Shown here one piece after another: positions 26,001 through 33,881 of a stretch of 64,000 nt of DNA; within the stretch, counting starts at the first letter, position 1, and every line of letters starts with the position of its first letter. A program made the translations under genes and the position numbers. A model generated the notes under the pieces. That model made no database searches. It was not told the origin of the DNA and saw only the letters and a list, made by a program, of their open reading frames with translations. The DNA lies in NCBI RefSeq assembly GCF_900112695.1, contig NZ_FOMT01000003.1, positions 124,001-188,000 of the forward strand, read 5' to 3'. This stretch comes from Paenibacillus catalpae (GTDB lineage: Bacteria; Bacillota; Bacilli; Paenibacillales; Paenibacillaceae).

Positions 26001-27179
26001 ATGAGAGTTGCGCTTTTTACCGACACGTATGAACCTGATGTGAATGGCGTTGCACGCACGCTTGGCCGCTGGACCGATTATTTGAAGCGTCAAGGTGCCG
26101 AAGTGCTTGTCCTTGCCCCGGATTCCGCTTCCGGCAAGCCAAGCAGCAAAGGACCAAGCTCAGTAGAGCGCTTCGCAAGCCTGCCCTTCTTCTTATATCC
26201 CGAGTGCCGTCTGGCACTTCCTAACCCGATTCATATCCGCAGGGCGCTGAAGGAATTCCGTCCGACGATTATCCACGTGGCTACTCCGTTTAACCTGGGG
26301 CTTTGCGGCATCCATTATGCCCGCAAACTCCGTATTCCACTAGTTGCGTCCTACCATACCCATTTTGATCAATATTTGCCGTTTTACAATTTGCAATGGA
26401 TGGCAAAGCTGTTATGGAGATATATGGAATGGTTTCACCATGATTGCCGCTCCATTTATGTGCCTTCCCGTTCCACTTACCAGGATTTGAAGGACAAAGG
26501 CTGGGATGCCGGCCGGCTTGAAATATGGAGCCGCGGCATTGATACGGATGCCTTTCATCCTTCCGTGAACCGGGAAGAGTGGCTCCAAAAGCATGGAATC
26601 GACAGCAGCCGATTTGTTGTGCTTTACGTTGGAAGGCTGGCTCCCGAGAAAAATGTCGATACCGCGTTAGATGCTTTTGCCGAATTCCGCCAAAATATAT
26701 GCCAAGAAGCGGTTTTTGTCATAGCAGGTGACGGCCCTTCGTCAGATGCGCTGAAGGAACGCTGCCGCCGTGAAGGTATTGATGCCCGTTTTATCGGCTT
26801 TACAGCGATGCCGGATTTGCAGCAATGGTATGCTGCAGCTGATCTGTTCCTGTTCCCATCTGCGACGGAAACATTTGGCAATGTCGTGCTGGAGGCGATG
26901 TCCTGCGGTGCCCCGGTCATCTGCGCGGACAAGGGCGGCGTAACAGATTCCGTTCAGCATGGCGTTACGGGCTTGTTATGTGATCCCGAAAATCCCAGGT
27001 CATTTACGAATGCTATGGGGCTGCTCTACAGCAACCCTGAATTGCGCACCGCGCTTGCCGAGCAAGGCAGAATTTACAGTCAGAAGCAATCCTGGGATGC
27101 TATTTTCGACAAACTGGCTTCCAGTTTTGAACGTTATTCGATACCGGTTCAGCCACATATTCGTCACAAAGCAAAGTGA
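26001..27179 (+). CDS. GT4-family glycosyltransferase
   Basis: 392 residues, GT-B fold: N-terminal RVALFTDTYEPDVNGVARTL (acceptor-side loop), VVLYVGRLAPEKNVDTAL at the start of the nucleotide-binding domain and the E-x7-E type motif in FPSATETFGNVVLEAMSCGAPVI. Such proteins add glucose or mannose to diacylglycerol or related lipids. The exact acceptor is unknown. ATG behind GAAGGAGG. Adjacent PAP2 phosphatase (divergent) suggests a lipid-glycan context. Confidence 0.85.
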   Translation: MRVALFTDTYEPDVNGVARTLGRWTDYLKRQGAEVLVLAPDSASGKPSSKGPSSVERFASLPFFLYPECRLALPNPIHIRRALKEFRPTIIHVATPFNLGLCGIHYARKLRIPLVASYHTHFDQYLPFYNLQWMAKLLWRYMEWFHHDCRSIYVPSRSTYQDLKDKGWDAGRLEIWSRGIDTDAFHPSVNREEWLQKHGIDSSRFVVLYVGRLAPEKNVDTALDAFAEFRQNICQEAVFVIAGDGPSSDALKERCRREGIDARFIGFTAMPDLQQWYAAADLFLFPSATETFGNVVLEAMSCGAPVICADKGGVTDSVQHGVTGLLCDPENPRSFTNAMGLLYSNPELRTALAEQGRIYSQKQSWDAIFDKLASSFERYSIPVQPHIRHKAK

Positions 27180-27527
27180 TGGACCGGGAACATTGTATCA
27201 ACTCTACACGTATGTATTGGACGTAAGGGCTAAAAATTCAGGAAATGGATGAAAATAAGGGCGATAGGACGCAAAAGGAGGTAATATAACCATCTGCTTG
27301 CTATGCAAGCGTTTTACTGGCTGGAAAACGGATAATGACGGGAAATAGAGGTTTTGACAAAGATAAGCAATGTGTGGAAAATCAAAAAGGTCTCACGAAT
27401 CGCTTATACAAATAAAAAAGCGGCGTAAGAACACATGAGAGAAATGATAGTAAAGAGCCTGTCGGCGCCTGTAAGGGTGATCAGAACGGGCAATTAAAAA
27501 GGGGTCTCAAGGGGGCAGTACCGAAAA
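27180..27527. other. Gene-poor stretch upstream of the GT2 gene
   Basis: No clear gene. A strong Shine-Dalgarno-like AAAAGGAGGT at 27273-27282 is followed by ATC, not a normal start, and an 18-codon open frame. The GT2 gene has its own site (AAGGGGG at about 27508). Confidence 0.4.
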
Positions 27528-28766
27528 ATGTTCAACACAATTATGCTAGTGTTCCAAGTCGTATTTGCATTGCTGGGCTTGTACCAACTGTTTTTGACTT
27601 GTTTTGGCTGGCACCGCAAGAAAGAAGATTTATCCCATCCGCCGCAAAAGACATTTGCCTTGCTGGTTGCGGCACATAACGAAGAGCAGGTTGTCGGGGC
27701 GCTTATTGAAAACCTGCTGAAGCTGAAATATCCGCGTGAGCTGTTTGACATTTTTGTCATCTGCGACAACTGCACGGACCGCACCGTCGATATTGTGAAC
27801 AGCTATGAAGGCGTCTATGCCTGCGTGCGCAATAACAAGAACCAGCGGGGCAAGGGCTATGCCGTGGAATGGATGCTGAAAGAACTGTGGAAAATGCCTA
27901 AAAGCTATGACGGCGTTGCGATCTTTGATGCCGACAATCTGGTGGCGACAGACTTCTTGCAGTACATGAACAACGATTTGATTAACGGACATCAGGTTAT
28001 TCAGGGCTATCTGGATACGAAAAACCCGAACGACTCGTGGATCAGCTCGGCAAATGCGATCAATTACTGGTTCTGTAACCGCCTTTGGCAGCTGCCGCGT
28101 ACCAATCTGGGTCTTGCTAATTTCCTCGGAGGCACGGGCATGTGCTTTGACGCCAAGCTGCTGCAGGAAATGGGCTGGGGCGCAACGAGCCTTGTAGAAG
28201 ATCTTGAATTTACTGTCCGTTGTATTCAACGGGGAATTTATCCGAAGTTTAATTTCGAAGCGAAAGTGTTCGACGAGAAGCCGATTACGTTCCAGGCATC
28301 GGCACGTCAGCGGCTGCGCTGGATGCAAGGACATTTCGACGTAACGCGCAAGTATATGCTGCCGCTCTTGTGGCAGGGTATTAAAGATCGCAGCATGACT
28401 AAGATTGACGCTGCGCTGTACGTATTCAACGCATATAACTACCTTGCCGGCTTCTTCATCGCGGCGATCATCTGGGGAGATGTGCTCCTCTTTGGCGGCA
28501 ACAATGTGGAATCGGTCTATAACCTGCTGCCATTCTGGCTCAGCGTTCCGTACATGGCTTACGTGTTTATCCAAATTCCGCTCTCCATGTACATGGCGAA
28601 GGTGCCGTGGAAACTTTACCTGCGGATTCCGACATTCTTGTTGTTCACGTTGTCTTGGTGGCCCATTACGGTTCATGCGTTCTTCACGCAAAACAACAAG
28701 AAGTGGAGCCATACGCAGCATACGCGCGTTATTCGTCTCGAAGACGTGCAAAGCAAACAGCTGTAA
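27528..28766 (+). CDS. Membrane-bound GT2 glycosyltransferase (processive type)
   Basis: 412 residues. One N-terminal helix, then a GT-A catalytic domain with DAD (IFDADN), ED (LVEDLEF) and QxxRW (ARQRLRWMQGH), the signature of processive polysaccharide synthases such as cellulose or hyaluronan synthase. Then three or more C-terminal membrane helices. It may make a cell-surface polymer or lipid-linked sugar. Start ATG 27528. Ends close to the infC leader promoter. Confidence 0.85.
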   Translation: MFNTIMLVFQVVFALLGLYQLFLTCFGWHRKKEDLSHPPQKTFALLVAAHNEEQVVGALIENLLKLKYPRELFDIFVICDNCTDRTVDIVNSYEGVYACVRNNKNQRGKGYAVEWMLKELWKMPKSYDGVAIFDADNLVATDFLQYMNNDLINGHQVIQGYLDTKNPNDSWISSANAINYWFCNRLWQLPRTNLGLANFLGGTGMCFDAKLLQEMGWGATSLVEDLEFTVRCIQRGIYPKFNFEAKVFDEKPITFQASARQRLRWMQGHFDVTRKYMLPLLWQGIKDRSMTKIDAALYVFNAYNYLAGFFIAAIIWGDVLLFGGNNVESVYNLLPFWLSVPYMAYVFIQIPLSMYMAKVPWKLYLRIPTFLLFTLSWWPITVHAFFTQNNKKWSHTQHTRVIRLEDVQSKQL

Positions 28767-28785
28767 TAACACATGGTGAGATGGG

Positions 28786-28815
28786 TTGACACATATAAAT
28801 CCACTGTGTTATAGT
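28786..28815 (+). promoter_or_regulatory. Promoter of the infC operon
   Basis: TTGACA at 28786-28791 and TATAGT at 28810-28815, 18-base spacer, just upstream of the L20 leader. Confidence 0.75.
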
Positions 28816-28821
28816 ATGTCG

Positions 28822-29005
28822 GTAGCGTTTTTGACAAATATATTTGCACAAGCAGAAGCACCCGCTTCTCACCTTTCGGTTCAGCCGGCTGGTTCGCGAT
28901 AATCGACTAAAAGCTTATCGAGTTACTTCCTTGGTGAAGATAACGAGGGCGGCCACAATGAACGGTTATACAATGCGGGTTCGTGCGAACCCGCATTTTT
29001 TATTT
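28822..29005 (+). promoter_or_regulatory. Ribosomal protein L20 leader (infC-rpmI-rplT autoregulation)
   Basis: The segment contains AGAAGCACCCGCTTCTCACC followed by a structured AT/GC mix and ends with a perfect terminator hairpin (AATGCGGGTTC, GTGC loop, GAACCCGCATT, T-run) at 28973-29003. In Bacillus this leader binds L20 and causes early termination. Position and content match. Confidence 0.85.
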
Positions 29006-29046
29006 TGTAAACACACATAAACATCCTATCTTGGAGGTGGCACGTT

Positions 29047-29562
29047 ATTAGCAGAGAACATCAAATCAACGATGAGATCCGGGCCAGAGAAGTACGACTT
29101 GTTGGCGCGGACGGCGAGCAAATCGGCATCAAATCGATCCGTGACGCTTTGCAGATGGCAATTGACCTGAGCTTGGATCTGGTGAATGTAGCACCGACGG
29201 CTAAACCGCCGGTATGCCGGATTATGGACTACGGTAAATTCCGTTACGAGCAACAGAAGAAAGAAAAAGAAGCGCGCAAGAATCAAAAGATCGTCGACCT
29301 TAAGGAAGTTTGGTTCCGTGCCAACATCGACGAGCATGACTATCAAACGAAATATCGTAATGTTGTGAAGTTCTTGGGTGAAGGCGATAAAGTTAAAGCT
29401 TCCGTACGTTTCCGCGGACGGGAAATTGCCCATGCGTCGATCGGCCAGAAAATTCTGGACCGCCTGGCGCAAGAGGTTGCCGAAATATGCAGCGTAGAAC
29501 GTGCACCGAAGCTGGAAGGCCGGAGCATGATTATGATTTTGGCACCAAAAAGCAACAGCTAA
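29047..29562 (+). CDS. infC: Translation initiation factor IF-3, ATT start
   Basis: 171 residues: (I/M)SREHQINDEIRAREVRL onward, NVAPTAKPPVCRIMDYGKFRYEQ and the C-terminal KVKASVRFRGREIAH. IF-3 binds the 30S subunit and enforces start selection. The frame has no ATG/GTG/TTG at the family N-terminus; ATT at 29047 lies 8 bases after GGAGGT, the classic IF-3 self-discriminating start. An ATG at 29149 would lose 34 conserved residues. First gene of the infC-rpmI-rplT operon. Confidence 0.95.
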   Translation: MSREHQINDEIRAREVRLVGADGEQIGIKSIRDALQMAIDLSLDLVNVAPTAKPPVCRIMDYGKFRYEQQKKEKEARKNQKIVDLKEVWFRANIDEHDYQTKYRNVVKFLGEGDKVKASVRFRGREIAHASIGQKILDRLAQEVAEICSVERAPKLEGRSMIMILAPKSNS

Positions 29563-29582
29563 ATAAAGGGAGGATAATCGAC

Positions 29583-29783
29583 ATGCCTAAAATGAAAACA
29601 CACAGCAGTCTGAAAGACCGCTTCAAAATTACTGGTACTGGTAAAGTGAAACGCTATAAAGCGTTCAGAAACCACTTGCTTTCCCACAAATCCGGTCGTC
29701 AAAAACGTGTACTTGCTGGCCAACCACTGATGGCAGCTGGCGACGTTCGTCGTATTCAACAAGGTCTCGCTAACCTTAAATAG
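29583..29783 (+). CDS. rpmI: Ribosomal protein bL35
   Basis: 66 residues, MPKMKTHSSLKDRFKITG onward, basic throughout, typical L35. It is a 50S subunit component. ATG 29583 behind AAAGGGAGG; 20 bases after infC. Confidence 0.96.
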   Translation: MPKMKTHSSLKDRFKITGTGKVKRYKAFRNHLLSHKSGRQKRVLAGQPLMAAGDVRRIQQGLANLK

Positions 29784-29837
29784 TAGCAATTGTTCAGATA
29801 AGCTTAATCAAATTCAACCTACGGGAGGTTTCCACTC

Positions 29838-30197
29838 ATGGCAAGAGTTAAAGGCGGTTTTGTCCGCGCTCGTCGTCGTAAAAGAATTCTTAAATTGGCA
29901 AAAGGTTATTTCGGTTCGAAGCACCGTCTGTTTAAAACAGCAAAGGAGCAAGTTGGTAAATCGCTTCTTTACGCATACCGTGACCGTCGTCAAAACAAAC
30001 GTGAATTCCGCAGACTGTGGATCGTTCGTATTAACGCGGCTGCACGTCAAAACGGTCTTTCCTACAACAAATTCATGCACGGCCTGAAACTGGCTGGCAT
30101 CGAAGTAAACCGTAAAATCCTGGCTGACCTGGCTGTTAACGATATCAACTCGTTCAACTCCCTTGCTGGCGTTGCAAAAGAGAAAATTAACGCTTAG
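29838..30197 (+). CDS. rplT: Ribosomal protein bL20
   Basis: 119 residues, [18 protein letters not shown] onward, typical L20: 50S assembly protein and, in Bacillus, the repressor of its own operon through the leader at 28822. ATG behind ACGGGAGG. Confidence 0.97.
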   Translation: MARVKGGFVRARRRKRILKLAKGYFGSKHRLFKTAKEQVGKSLLYAYRDRRQNKREFRRLWIVRINAAARQNGLSYNKFMHGLKLAGIEVNRKILADLAVNDINSFNSLAGVAKEKINA

Positions 30198-30215
30198 TTC
30201 CAAGCGTGATGATAG

Positions 30216-30253
30216 AAGAGGTTGTCCCCCTTGCGGGGGACAACCTCTTTGTT
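30216..30253 (+). terminator. Hairpin terminator of the infC operon
   Basis: AGAGGTTGTCCCCC / GGGGGACAACCTCT with loop TTGC, then TTTG. Confidence 0.85.
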
Positions 30254-30317
30254 TGTTTTGAGGGCCAAGCTGCCTGTTAATTCAGCATCGCAGAGGGCAA
30301 TCTAATCAAAAAAGGAT

Positions 30318-31187
30318 CTAGATGAGAGCGGAACCAGAAGAAGGCTGTAACCGGTAAGCCCGCGGGCTTGCCCCATAGTAAGAGCTGAAATGGCGGGTAA
30401 ACGGATGTATCGATGTATACCCGAGCCGCTCCGCAATAGCGGTGACGGAATAATCCGTTTCGACGAGCAGCTGGGCTGCCTGTTTCATCAGAAGCCTGTG
30501 ACGGTACACTTGCGGAGTAAAACCGGTCTCGCGCTGAAAGAGGGAATGGAAGTAGGAACGTTTGAGACCGCACATCGCGGCCCATTCCTCTACGGGGGTC
30601 CGCGTCTCTGGATGCTCGTTCAAATGGGCAAGCAGCTTGACGATCCGGAAATCTCTGGGCTGACGGCTGTGAATGACGTTGTACCAGCTGAGTATCCAGC
30701 TATACAGCAGACTGTTCACGAGTTCGCTGCGGTAGTGCGTGGATTCTTCAAATTGTCTTCCTATCGATACGAAGGAATCATACAGCCAGGGATAGGGCTG
30801 GAGCGAGAAGCGGCTGGGCAGGGAGTTCAGCTCCGGGCACGGTTCCACAACCGGGCCGGAATCCAACAGGAATGGTTCAGGTGCATGAATGAACACCCTA
30901 TTATAGGAGCTGGGCGAGCCCTCCCACATATCGCAATACAGATTATGAGAAGACAGTGGCTGGCCTTTTCTAATATGAAAGGCATGAGGTTCGCCGGGAC
31001 GCAGAAAAATGAGAGTCCGCCGTTCGATGGGATACAGCTTCCCGTTCACTTCCATTTCTCCCGGTCCGTCATCGAATAGATGGAACGCGTACACATTGCT
31101 GACGCGCAGCTTCTCATTCCATCCCCCCACATACAGATAACGCATGGAATCGCCGATATAAGGTTTTATTTCATTAAGGGTTCTCAT
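30318..31187 (-). CDS. AraC-family transcriptional regulator
   Basis: 289 residues: an N-terminal cupin-like sugar-sensing half (GPGEMEVNGKLYPIERRTLIFLRPGEPHAFH) and a C-terminal double HTH (VEEWAAMCGLKRSYFHSLFQRETGFTPQ ... SVTAIAERLGYTSIHPFTRHFSSYYG). It is divergent from the GH95 gene and the likely activator of it. ATG 31187 behind AGGGA; an extension to 31304 lacks similarity. Confidence 0.85.
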   Translation of the reverse strand: MRTLNEIKPYIGDSMRYLYVGGWNEKLRVSNVYAFHLFDDGPGEMEVNGKLYPIERRTLIFLRPGEPHAFHIRKGQPLSSHNLYCDMWEGSPSSYNRVFIHAPEPFLLDSGPVVEPCPELNSLPSRFSLQPYPWLYDSFVSIGRQFEESTHYRSELVNSLLYSWILSWYNVIHSRQPRDFRIVKLLAHLNEHPETRTPVEEWAAMCGLKRSYFHSLFQRETGFTPQVYRHRLLMKQAAQLLVETDYSVTAIAERLGYTSIHPFTRHFSSYYGASPRAYRLQPSSGSALI

Positions 31188-31327
31188 TGCTTTCCCTGCC
31201 TTTGCAGCCCGTCCAGCCGGTAATCGGGTACGATCCTCTAAGCAATTTAACGGATGAATCGTCAAATGATTGGACTGGTGGGCAAATACGTCTATTCCTA
31301 TCAATGTTACAATAATGACGCGATTTG

Positions 31328-31341
31328 CGAAAGGGCTTTCA
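31328..31341. promoter_or_regulatory. cre-like site upstream of GH95
   Basis: CGAAAGGGCTTTCA, 12 of 14 positions as in TGNAANCGNWWNCA. A candidate for CcpA repression, weaker than the others in this window. Confidence 0.4.
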
Positions 31342-31384
31342 CCGCTAGAGCGGACGATTAGCCAACAGGGAGAGGGAGATTACG

Positions 31385-33703
31385 ATGAGAATGATATATG
31401 CGCAGCCGGCTGCAGGCTGGAAGCAAGGGCTGCCGCTGGGCAACGGGCAGCTTGGCGCCGTGCTGCACGGCGGGATCAACAGTGAAACCTGGAATATGAC
31501 GGAAGTGACCTTCTGGTCAGGCAAGCCGGAGCGCTTTGGAGGATCCAACGATGCGAGAGAAAAGCTGTCCGTCATGCGGGAAGCCTTTTTTAACGGCGAT
31601 TATGTGCTTGGAGATAAGCTGGCGGCTGAGCAGCTGGAGCCAAAGAAAGGTAACTTCGGTACGAATCTGTCGTTATGCGATATTCTGATCGGCTATGGGG
31701 ATGACGGCGGGGAATTGATTCGAGAGCTGGATCTGGAGCGTGCGGTTGCAACGGTATCTTACCAAAGCAGCTCCGGCGCGGCGATAAGCAGGGAAACGTT
31801 CGCGACACATGCGGATGGTGTACTGGTCTCCCGGATAAAGGGCGACCGGGCAGGAAGTATCTCCCTGACGCTTCGCATCCAAGGCAGAACCAATACGTTT
31901 GATGCTTGGCTGGAAGGGCCGGATAAGCTGGCCTTCCGCACGCAGGCGACGGAAACGATTCATAGCGATGGCACTTGCGGAGTCTGGAGCGAAGGCGGAT
32001 TAAAGGCCGTCGTTACAGGCGGGCGCGTGCATGGGGAAGTTGATGCGATAGTCGTCGAGCAAGCCGATGAGGTAGTACTCTATTTTGCGGTGGGAACCGA
32101 TTATGGCCATAAGGACGACAGATGGAAGGAAGAGAGCCCGGAGCGGCTGGCGGCAGCGGAGGAGAAAGGGTTCGAACAGCTATTGGAGGATCATGTACGG
32201 GATTATCAGGCGTTGTTTGGACGCGTTAGCCTTGACTTGGGAGGCTCGGATACCTATGCCTCTCTTCCAACGGATGAGCGGATCCGCCGGCTGCGGGCCG
32301 GCGAATCGGAAGACAACGGGCTCATCGCGTTGTTTTATCAATACGGGCGTTATTTGACGATTGCGGGCTCGCGGAGCGACTCCAGGCTGCCGCTTCACCT
32401 GCAGGGGATTTGGAATGACGGTGAGGCTAATGCCATGGCTTGGAGCTGTGACTATCATCTGGACGTCAACACGGAGATGAATTATTATCCGACAGAGGTT
32501 AGTAATCTGGCGGAATGCCATGTTCCGCTTATGAATTATATCGAGCAGCTGTCTGAGGCCGGACGTGCGGCAGCGGAAGATTTCTACGGCTGTGAGGGCT
32601 GGGTTGCTCATGTGTTCTCCAACGCATGGGGATTTGCTTCACCGGGTTGGGGAAGGTCGTGGGGGCTGAATGTAACGGGCGGCTTGTGGATCGCGACTCA
32701 TTTGAAGGAGCACTACGAATATGGCATGGATGGCGAATTTTTGTCCCGTCAGGCGTATCCGGTCATGAGGGAAGCAGCGCTGTTCTTCCTGGATTATATG
32801 ACGGTTCATCCGCAGTACGGCTGGCTGGTAACGGGACCATCGAACTCGCCGGAGAACAGCTTCTATCCGGGACCGCCGGAGCAGGGTGAGCAGCAGCTAT
32901 CCATGGGAACAACGATGGACCAGATGCTGGTCCGAGACTTGTTCGTTTTCGTCCTGGAGTCGGCAGAGCTGCTTGAGACAGATGCGGAACTGCAACAGCG
33001 GCTGAGGGAGGCGATTACGCTGCTGCCGCCACTTCAAATCGGCAAGCGAGGCCAACTGCAGGAATGGCTGGAGGATTATGAGGAAGCACAGCCGCAACAC
33101 CGGCATTTCTCTCACCTGTACGGCGTTTATCCGGGCAATCAGATTACGCCGGAGCAGACGCCGGAGCTAAGTGCGGCCATGAGACAAACCTTGCTGGGGC
33201 GGATGCTCGTCGACGAGCTGGAGGATATCGAATTTACGGCAGCGCTGTTTGCTTTAGGCTTCTCCAGGCTGCATGACGGGAATCAGGCGGTGAAGCATGT
33301 CCGGCATTTGATCGGAGAGCTTTGCTTCGACAATCTGCTGTCGTATTCCAAACCGGGTGTTGCCGGTGCCGAGACGAATATTTTTGTTATTGACGGTAAC
33401 TTCGGCGGGACGGCAGCTATCGCTGATATGCTGCTTCAAAGCCATTCGGGCTCCATCCATCTGCTGCCCGCTTTGCCTATAGACTGGTCAACCGGTTCCT
33501 ACCGCGGGCTGCGTGCTAAGGGGAATGCGATCGCTGCAGCCTCCTGGAAGGATGGCCGATTGACGGAAGCGGTTATAACGGCCTATTCCGATCTGGAGAC
33601 GGTCGTCAAAAACGACGGCAGACAGATCGGTCTGCAGTTGGAAGCAGGCAAACGTTACCGGCTGGATGGCCAGCTGAACCTGATTGAGGTTAAGACGCTA
33701 TAA
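31385..33703 (+). CDS. GH95 alpha-L-fucosidase-type glycoside hydrolase
   Basis: 772 residues without signal peptide, so probably cytosolic. GH95 blocks are visible: LPLGNGQLGAVLHGG near the N-terminus, LQGIWNDGEANAMAWSCDYHLDVNTEMNYYPTEVSNL (with the catalytic-site Asn pair of the family) and the late LSYSKPGVAGAETNIFVIDGNFGGTAAIADML. Known GH95 enzymes release alpha-1,2-L-fucose or alpha-L-galactose. Substrate here not determined. ATG 31385 behind AGGGAG. Confidence 0.88.
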   Translation: MRMIYAQPAAGWKQGLPLGNGQLGAVLHGGINSETWNMTEVTFWSGKPERFGGSNDAREKLSVMREAFFNGDYVLGDKLAAEQLEPKKGNFGTNLSLCDILIGYGDDGGELIRELDLERAVATVSYQSSSGAAISRETFATHADGVLVSRIKGDRAGSISLTLRIQGRTNTFDAWLEGPDKLAFRTQATETIHSDGTCGVWSEGGLKAVVTGGRVHGEVDAIVVEQADEVVLYFAVGTDYGHKDDRWKEESPERLAAAEEKGFEQLLEDHVRDYQALFGRVSLDLGGSDTYASLPTDERIRRLRAGESEDNGLIALFYQYGRYLTIAGSRSDSRLPLHLQGIWNDGEANAMAWSCDYHLDVNTEMNYYPTEVSNLAECHVPLMNYIEQLSEAGRAAAEDFYGCEGWVAHVFSNAWGFASPGWGRSWGLNVTGGLWIATHLKEHYEYGMDGEFLSRQAYPVMREAALFFLDYMTVHPQYGWLVTGPSNSPENSFYPGPPEQGEQQLSMGTTMDQMLVRDLFVFVLESAELLETDAELQQRLREAITLLPPLQIGKRGQLQEWLEDYEEAQPQHRHFSHLYGVYPGNQITPEQTPELSAAMRQTLLGRMLVDELEDIEFTAALFALGFSRLHDGNQAVKHVRHLIGELCFDNLLSYSKPGVAGAETNIFVIDGNFGGTAAIADMLLQSHSGSIHLLPALPIDWSTGSYRGLRAKGNAIAAASWKDGRLTEAVITAYSDLETVVKNDGRQIGLQLEAGKRYRLDGQLNLIEVKTL

Positions 33704-33714
33704 TAAATGCATTC

Positions 33715-33770
33715 CAAACCGCTAAAGGAAAGCGGCCTTAAGGGGCTTTGCTTCAAACTTTGGCGGTTTG
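33715..33770. other. Nested hairpin between the two glycosidase genes
   Basis: CAAACCGCTAAAG (33715-33727) pairs with CTTTGGCGGTTTG (33758-33770) with one wobble, and encloses an AAAGCGGCC/GGGGCTTT hairpin. No T-run follows, so it may act in mRNA processing rather than termination. Confidence 0.55.
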
Positions 33771-33836
33771 TCGTATCGTTCGTTAAATATTTGGATTGTT
33801 CAAGCCCCTTCTCTGTTTTACAGTGAAGACGCAACG

Positions 33837-33850
33837 TGAAAGCGCTTTAA
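33837..33850. promoter_or_regulatory. cre-like site upstream of the secreted glycosidase
   Basis: TGAAAGCGCTTTAA, one mismatch from TGNAANCGNWWNCA, with a palindromic AAAGCGCTTT core, 32 bases before the start codon. Confidence 0.6.
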
Positions 33851-33881
33851 CATTTTCGATGCGAACAGGAGGCTTGATGTA

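Noticed and set aside
27240..27345. c-di-GMP (GEMM) riboswitch, suggested by GGACGCAAAAG
   Set aside because: The core GACGCAAAGCC, tetraloop receptor and second stem are not present.
29149..29562. ATG at 29149 as the infC start
   Set aside because: Would remove the conserved IF-3 N-terminal part and has no Shine-Dalgarno sequence.
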